This document shows, one piece after another, positions 49,501-58,500 of a stretch of DNA of 64,000 bases (its first letter is position 1; each line of letters begins with the position of its first letter). The position numbers and the translations under genes are program-made. The notes under the pieces are model-generated. The model saw only the letters and a list, made by a program, of their open reading frames with translations, was not told the DNA's origin and searched no databases. The DNA comes from Lucinisca nassula (Eukaryota > Mollusca > Bivalvia > Lucinida > Lucinidae): assembly GCA_963580285.1 (NCBI GenBank), contig OY757010.1, positions 145,872,675 to 145,936,674 on the forward strand, read 5' to 3'.

Positions 49501-52500
49501 GTTTTTTTAAAGTAACTGTCATGTCGGTTATCCGCTTGTGATGTTTTCACATTACGAAAACACGCATATACAAATACATTGTAACCTTTATCGCAGAAAA
49601 AATGAAAATTTTAAGATGAAAATTGTGATATTTTTCTTATTTCTGCTCAAAATATAGATTGTGGGTACTCATTAGAACCGCCTCATAGAGGCGGTTCTAA
49701 CGGGTACCCACAATCTATATTTAAGAGCAATAATTAGAAAAATAAGGTTTACCATTGCAAACCCCAGTTTTACTATATAAAAGTGGGGTTCGAGGGGGTC
49801 AAAATTATATAGGCGTGTTTTCGTGATGTTAGGGTTTAGTTACTTCATGTTCGTGTTTCCCTTTGGTGTTTCTAATGGATGCTTTCACTTTCATTTAGAA
49901 GCCGTGATTCACGCACTTCGAATGCATGGTACACTCGACAAACTAGCTTATAAGTTGTGCTGTCATTAACGGAATTCAGCAGATGTGTGAATTTGGCAAC
50001 TAGGGGTTGCCGTCTATAGTATCAATTTATGAATTTAGCTCTTATTTCATTGTATAAATTACAAATGAAGACGAAATGATACTTATCATCTATTTCCCCA
50101 AATGGAACGCAAGTTACATACATGTTCAATTCGTTCTTGGTGATATCGCCCATATCTTTCAGACCTTATATGAAAATTATCTGATGGCAGCCGTAGCTGT
50201 ACTGATACATTTCTTATATTGTATGATATAAAGGATATAACATTAGTGCTCATGTATTATTGAATTTATGAAACTCAGAAGAGAGATGGGATAAAATACA
50301 AGGCAGCTGGTCATGTAGTTTTTAATTTATTAAACTCATTGGGAAAAGGGATAACCCACTGAGTTTAATAAATTTAATAATACATGAGTACGAATGCAAG
50401 ATTCTATTTATCATATGGCATTTAAAAAACGCATTTTATTCACGATTTGTTTACAACAAATAAGGCCATAATGGCTCTGGATCGCTCACCTGATCCTTAT
50501 TGTAGAAATAAAATAGTAGGTGGAGTGGATGGTTTGAACAATTTTGGTTGTTTGTTTTTTTTGATTTGAGGTTTAACGTCCCCGTCAACACTGTAAAGGT
50601 CATTTTAGAGACGTTGCTTCCAATTTTGTGGGTCTTTTACCCGACATTGAGATGAAATGACATCTCAAGCCCTGTCGCCCAATGAAACCAATAGGGTTTA
50701 TTAGCATGGACGGTCCGCATCGCACCGCGGTTCCTGGACAGGCTTAGATCCTCTAAGCGGTTTATCAGTACTAGTGTGCGGGCTGGATTCAGCTCTGCGT
50801 GGAAGCATCATGCAGCCCATATATTTCTTCAAGTCCCTATTGGCGGGGGCTAATTTTGGTTGACAGTGACCCAAGAAACATTTCCGTGAAATTATTTCAA
50901 ATATTAAGAAGTAGAAGTCGTTTTAAGGGTTGTTAAGATTTTAGTTCTGGTGACTGCCAGGTTCAGTGAAACGAAAGGAGTTTGAGCAATTTTGTCAGAT
51001 GGTCACCCATGCATGAAACATTCCTTCGAAATTGTCTTCATTTTGAAGATGAAGTCTTTCGAAAGTTCCCATTGAAAATACGGAGCTGACTTGTATTTGA
51101 CTATCTGGGCATATTGTGTTTATATTGAGGGTAAGGTCCTAGTGCACGATACAGAGCTGAACCTGCTTAGTCTAACTTACAGTGTTTCGTGGTGAGAAGT
51201 TGATGGGGATGGGTTGGGAGTTGGGCATCTGAAACTAGACTTATGAGTCAGTGGTTCCCTTGGACAATACAGAACTGACTTGTGTGTCAATATCTGCGTA
51301 CCTTTTGGACATTGATGGTCAGGTCCTAGTGCACCAGACGGAGATAATGAACCGGCTCAGTCTAAGTTACAATGCCTCTTGGTGACAAGGGGCGGAGGTG
51401 GTAGAGGGCTAGACTTGTCACATGAAACCTACATGCCAAATATGAAGGTTCAATCTCAAACGGTTCTGATAAAGTAGGTCAAGGTAAGGCGTTAATTTTT
51501 GTATGAGTGGGAAGACTTTGTCAAACGGAACCTGCATGGCAAATGTGCAGGCTCTATCTCAAATGGTTCAAGTTATGACAAAGTAGGTCACAGGTGAAGA
51601 TCACAGTTCAAAATGTTTGTATGGGTCCGACAACCTTGTCACAAGGAACACACATGCCAAATATGACGGCTCTATATCAAATGGTTCAAGCGTTATGATG
51701 AAGTAGGTCACAGGTCAAATCTTTATATGATTGGACAGCCCTTGTCAAAAGGAACCAACAACCAAAATAAGCAAGCTCTATCTCAAGTGGTTCACAAGGT
51801 ATGACAAAGTATGTCAAAGGTCAATGTCACTTGTTTGTATGGGCAAGAAGCACTTGTCACAAGGAACATGCATGCCATAAACGGTTCAAATGTTATAATA
51901 AAGTAGGTCACAGGTCAAGGTCAAGGTCACAGTTCAAATGTTTGTGCATGAGTGGGAAGCCCTTTTCACAGGGAATACATGCCCAATATGAAGACTCTAT
52001 CTCAAATGGTTAAAATAATAAGACAAAATAGGTCAAAGGTCAAGTTGACAGGTCAAATTTTTTTAATAGGTGCGAAGCCCGTGTCACAAAGATTCTACAT
52101 TTCAGATATGAAGGCTCTATCACAAATGCTTCAAAAGTTAAGACAAAGTAGGTCAAAGATCAAGGTCAGGGCCATAGGTCAAATATTTTGTATTTGTGGG
52201 AAGCCCTTGTCACAAGGAACATAAATGCCAAATATGAAGGCTTTATCTCAAATGGTTCAACGTTTGGATAAAGTAGGTGACAGGTCAAAGTCAATATCAC
52301 AGGTCAATTTTTGTGTAAGTGGGAAGCCCTTTTCGCAAGGAACTTACATGCCAAATATAAAGCCTCTAACTCAAATCATTCAAAAGTCTTGACAAAATGA
52401 CAAAATGACCTACTTTTTTATCTGACCCATATTCGATTCTGACCCAGATATTGCCAAGATGATCATGCTGAGCAAGTTTTATGATAATTGCACCAACACT

Positions 52501-55500
52501 GTGGCCTCTAGAGTGTTCACAGTTTTTTTTCTATGATTTGACCTACTAACCTGTGGGAGCTGTGGGTTGATTGTATTGATTCCTGATCATTGCCTCCACT
52601 TCTATTTTACTATGATTAAACCTACTAACTTGCGTTTTAACCCGACATGAACCATATTCGAACTTTTCCGAGATATTGTTCAGATGGTCATTTCTGAGCA
52701 GGACTGATGATGCCTGGTCCAAATATGTGGCCTCTAGAGTGATCACATGGTTTTTCTATAATCTGACCTACTGACCTACGTTTTGACCAGACATGACCCA
52801 TATTCAAACTTGACCCAGATATTGTAAAGCTTATTATTCTGAACAAGTTTGATGATGATTGGGCCAAAACTGTGGCCCAAAGAGAGCTCACAAGGTTTTC
52901 AATGATTTGACTACTGACCTACTTTTTGACCGACATGACCCATATTCGAACTTGACCAAGACTTTGTCATTATGAATAATCTGACCAAGTTTGATGATGA
53001 TTGGACCAAAACTAGAGTGCTCACAAGTATTTCGAGTTTGTTCCAGATATTTTCAAGATGATCATTCTGACCTAGTTGAGTTATGATTGAACAAACCTGT
53101 GGCCTCTAGAGTGCCCACAATGATTTAACCTAATGACCTACTTTTTGATCCGACATGACCCATATTCGAACTTGACCAAGAAAGTGTCAGGATTATCATT
53201 CTGAGCAAGTTTGTTGATGACTGGACAAAAACTGTGGCTTCGTGTTGCCAAGGATTTTTTCTATGATTTGACATTCTGACGTACTTTTTTACCTTTCATG
53301 ACCCACACTCGAGCTTGACTCAGCTATGGTCATAATGACCATTCTAACCAAGTTTGATGATGATTGGAGCAAAACTGTGGCCTCTAGAGTACTAACAAGA
53401 AAACGTTTACGCACACACGATGGACGAGGCTCGACGAACGATGACGACGGACATCTGTCACAAAAAGATAACATTGACCATCGGTCAGGTGAGCTAAAAA
53501 TGTCAATATTCCGCTATTAGTAAACGCGACATCGTTAAGGACGTCGCTCGTGTAACGTATTCACTAGAAACTACATTTTTAAGCCGCCATTACAATTTTC
53601 CGGAAGTAAACAAAGCAAGCCGGACGTGACGTCAATGTTGTATACGGCGTATACCGCCAAACGTTCTTAACGTCACGAGCCGTAATTGCAACGACAAACT
53701 AACGTCTTTGACGAAACAGCCATGCGATCTCTTGAGCTTTCAATCTTTTGATCCAGGCAGTCTCTCTTAGCACCCGTTCTGTGTGATTTCCGTTGTACAG
53801 TTTTGTTAGTACGCTAAACCTCAGGTCTCCATCACTGTGTGTATCCCGAACATGTCCAATTATAAGTTCTGCCCTCTGCAGTCTTACATCCCGCAAATGT
53901 TCCTTCATTCTGTCTTGTAATTGTCTCTCTGTTTCGCCGACATAGACTGCAACATCACACCTACTGCACCGTATAGCGTTTACGACGTTCTGGATGCGAC
54001 AGTTTACTTTGGCTTCTGTTTTATATGTTGTCTGCCCAAGAGTATCTTGTATGTCTGTTCTCATAAGTATGGCAAAGTACATGCATCCGTCGTCATAAGT
54101 GTCAGAGTTCTGGTTCACGATCTTGTTCGTTTCCCCATGAACCAGCGTATCAGAAAGGGTCATGTCTCTTCTATATGCGACTAGCGGAAGGTTGGAAAAT
54201 ACTGTCTCCATCCTTGTAGACTGGTACAGTACATGCATGTGCTTGAAAACAATGTCATGTACATTAGGTAGCAGATTGGAATACATCAAAAACAGAGGTA
54301 CTCTGTCGTCAGCCTTTCCCCCCTATCTCTGGATTGTATTTATAGTTCCGTTCTATCAAGCCTGTTGACTTTTTGAAGCTCTTTCTCTATACATGCACCA
54401 CTGTAACCTCGTTTCCTGAGCTGAGATTTCAGGCCCGTACGATGTTTCTGATAGTCCTCTTCTTTTTCACATATTCGCCGAATATGTAGACCAACACCGT
54501 AGGCAAGTGATTTATTTGTATTTGGCGGATGGCAGGAATTCTTGCGCAAATTTAGCTCCTTGTCGGTAGGCTTCACGTACAAGTCGGTATATACATGCCC
54601 GTTCTCTAACTTTATTAGCGTATCAAGAAACTCAGTTCTTTGTGGGTTAAATCGAAGGTCTACCTTGATGCTTGGATTGATTGAGTTTGCATGCCGCGCA
54701 AATGCTTGAAGCTCCTCTACACCCCGACCCAGACTCCGAAACCGTCGTCGATGAGTAGAAGTAAAACAAAGATCAGGAATCGATACAATTAACTTACTCC
54801 ACCCATCAAAGACACCAAAGGGAAAGAAACACAAACATGAAGCGACCAGACCATAATAGAAACCGAAACAAAGGAAGGCCTTAAGGACAGTTGCTTTCCC
54901 ACAAAATGGCCAAATGGTCATCCAAAATAAAATGACACAAGTGATACACACAATAAGTAACAAACAACAACATAAATAAACCGCCACAGAAGAACGCCTT
55001 GGAACGGTCAGTGGAAAGAATTCCAATGGGGGGGGGGGGGGGGGGGCTTAAATCGATTTTACATGGCCATAATATTCGCCCTTACCTCTGTAGCGGTATA
55101 CACTAATTTTGTTTAGTCCGCATGAAGGCTTCCTAACTCATCAGTGTATCATCTCCGAGAACATACAAATAAAAAAAACTACAGAGATGAAACAAGGCTG
55201 CCCAGGCAAAGCGGTGCGAGTCGGACCGTCCATGCTTATAAACCCTATTGGTTTGATTAGGCGACAGGGCTTTAGATGTCATTTCATCTCAACGTCGGGT
55301 AAAACTCCCACAAAATTGGAAGCAACGTCTCCAAAATGATCTTCACAGTGTTGGCGGGGACGTTAAATCTCAAATCAAACAAACTAAATTTCATTGTTGA
55401 ATTTTTTAAATATTCTAGGGTCACTGATGAAGCCCAATTGGCCGAAACTAGCTAGTCTGGCCCAGAAAACATGTTCACTCCATATTTTCCAGTTCTGTGG

Positions 55501-58500
55501 TTAATTCCTTGCTTCCAAAGGATAACCGTTTAAAGAACATATTTTAGAAGTTAGTAGATGAGAGAAAGTGCTTATTGTCTGCACTCTAAGGCCATTGTCT
55601 CCTGAAGCCTGTTCTTTTGGGGCCAATAATGGCTTATCTGTAACCTATATCATTTAAGAATTTATGAATGTTGGTCAAAATCGGTACAATATTTAATTAC
55701 AGTCTACCAAATTTGTCTGGTGATCTGAGCTTTTTAATGTTTGTTTTTTTAAGGTCATAGGCTCCCACAAAAACCGTCGGTTTTTGGCCAAAAATGGCTT
55801 GTTTGCAGCTTACATTTTGTTGACTTTAATCTGGTTATTAAAGTCAAATGGGTATTAAAGATATATTTATGATGAGGTGACATTGTTTTGAAAACATTTC
55901 TATTTATACCAGCATTCAGGGTACGTCTGCAGAAAAGATGAAATATAACATACTCTGTAAACAATATAAGACGGTGTCTGGTAATGGAAGGTAAACATGA
56001 ATGTAACATGCACAGCACGTGACAGCAGTAACATGATAGTTCTTTAATTTATCAATGAAAAGCATTCCCGTTTGCCCTGCAAGGAATCATGGTCGTGCTC
56101 ATACAGTTGGCCAGCCACTGTCATTCTGTATATGTAGACTAAATTGACTTTTTCCCTTGCGAGTATGCACAGTACTTTAATTACATTGATTTTCACACCT
56201 TATTGTATCGATAAAAGTTTATTTTTCAACATTCTCCACATCGTTAACCGCCAAAACATCAGCATTTTCTTTTAAAGCATTACTGTTTCTAAAATAAAGA
56301 GGTGTGTAGTTTCTCCGGTTAACAATGAAGATGACCATGCGATTTTCGTTTGAACTCCACAGAGGTCTTCAGTTTTTCCATAGGCGCATGTTACACATGG
56401 CCAGTAGTGCATGTATTCAACCGGAAATTATGTTACGAATACGCATGCGGATGAAAATGTAAAACATTGTTCAACAAACCAGAGATATTTGGTCACCTTA
56501 TGAGTGTGTTTTAATCAGTTTTTGTTGACTTCAAGGATTAACGCTTTCTGTGGGCACTTTGCAATAGAAAACCGTAACATGTCCTTTATCCCTGCACAGA
56601 ACAAGATTGATGAGGTAAAACTGTTGGCGGACCTGGGAGAATGGGAAAGAAGAATGAGGCTCCGGGAGTATTTCTTCGACTTAGAAAAACAGGAAAAGAA
56701 AAAGGACAATATCTTAGACGGATTCATGCAGAAACCGAGGAACCCTTTCACACCCAATGCCGGCAGGGATGAGAGCATTGACCTTTTCATAGAGCTGGTG
56801 AAAAATGACGAGGTTTCAAATGTGAAAAAAGCGTGGGCAGCTGAATTTGACTAAGGAAGAGAATGATGCATTTCACGAGCTACTGCACAACAATGACATC
56901 ACCTTACGCCCTGCTGACAAGGGGTCTGGTATAGTAGTGATAGATAGGTATATGGAATCATTGCGAGTGGAAGTGGAAAGGAGCGATTCATTCCAGAAAA
57001 CTGGTGCTGACCTTGGCAAAGCAAGTATCAAAAATGTAAAGAAGGTAGTAAACCGGATCTATCGCCAGGGACTTATACCAAAAGAGATGCAGCAGTACTT
57101 GGTACCAAGATACTCGGGGCCAGGCAAATTGAAGGGAAACCCAAAATTGCATAAAGAACGAGCACCACTGTGGACAATTATAAGTGGACTTAATATAGCC
57201 ACGGAGAAAATTGCAGAGCTAGCAGAGGTTGAGTTTGATGATGCGTCTTCGACTTTTCTCAGAGACACGACCGACTTCATCCAGAAACCAACTTGATGTC
57301 CAGAAGCTGTATCCATCTATTCCAAAGAAAGAAGGACTTGACGCATGTAGAGAAGCATTGGACGGTAGGACCATAGCCCTTGTCAGTTCCACGGACGAGA
57401 TATTTGATGTCATCACAACTGTACTCGAGAACAATAATTTTAGTCTAGGTGACAACCACTATATACAAACAGACGGCGTAGCAATAGGATCTTTGCTTGG
57501 AAAAAAACTTTGCAAGTAGCTACATGCGGAAATTGGATGCGGAGCTAATGACAGCAGACAAAACACCAGTATTCTACAAGAGGTTCATCGACAACGGTTT
57601 CGGCGTCTGGGTCGGGGGTGTAGAGGAGCTTTAAGCATTTGCGCGACATGTAAACCCCTTCCATCCAAGCATCAAGGTAGACCTTCGATTTAACACACAA
57701 AGAATGGAATTTCTTGATACGCTGGTAAAGTTAGAGAACGGGCATGTATATACCGACTTGTACATGAAGCCTACCGACAAGCAGCTGTATTTGCGCAAGA
57801 ATTCCTGCCATCCGCTAAATACAAAGAAATCACTTGCCTTCGTCTACGTATTCGGCGAATATGTGAAAAAGAAGAGGACTATCAGAAACATCGTACGGCC
57901 CTGAAATCTCAGCTCAGGAAACGAAGTTACAGTGGTGCAATTATCGAGAACCAGCTTCAAACAATCGATACAATCCAGAGATAGGGAGAGAAAGGCTAAC
58001 GACAGGGTACCTCTGGTTTTGACGTATTCCAATCTGCTACCTAATGTACATGACATTGTTTTCAAGCACATGCATGTACTGTACTAGTCTACAAGGATGG
58101 AGACATTTTTGTCCAACCCTCCACTAGTCGCATATAGAAGAGACAAGAACCTTTCTGATATGCTGGTTCATGGGAAAACGAACAAGATAGTGACCCAGCA
58201 CTCTGACACTTGTGACGACGGATGCATGTACTGTGTCATACTTATGAGAACAGACAAACAAGATACTCTTGGGCAGACAACATATAAAACAGAAGCAAAC
58301 GTAAACTGTCGCATTCGGAACGCCGTATCCGCTATACGGTGCAATAGGTGTAATGTTGCAGTCTATGTCGCCGCAACAGAGAGGCAATTTCAAGACCGAA
58401 TGAAGGAAAATTTACGGGATGTAAGACTGCAGAGGGACAAACCCTGAGGTTTAGCGTACTAGCTAAGCTCTGCAACGGAAATCACACAGAACGGGTGCTA

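Larger units (their letters stand above)
48835..49895 (+). repeat. Module L copy broken up by two MITE G insertions
   Basis: The first part (48835-49090) ends ccacataaaatcgattca. A MITE G follows at 49096-49377, then module L resumes (49380-49530, ccgttccaaggtggttctta). A second MITE G at 49553-49837 separates the last piece (49838-49895, tttccctttggtgtttctaatgg). Confidence 0.8.

Noticed and set aside
57059..57455. Minus-strand frames over the Penelope-like copy
   Set aside because: They are antisense shadows of the reverse transcriptase pseudogene.
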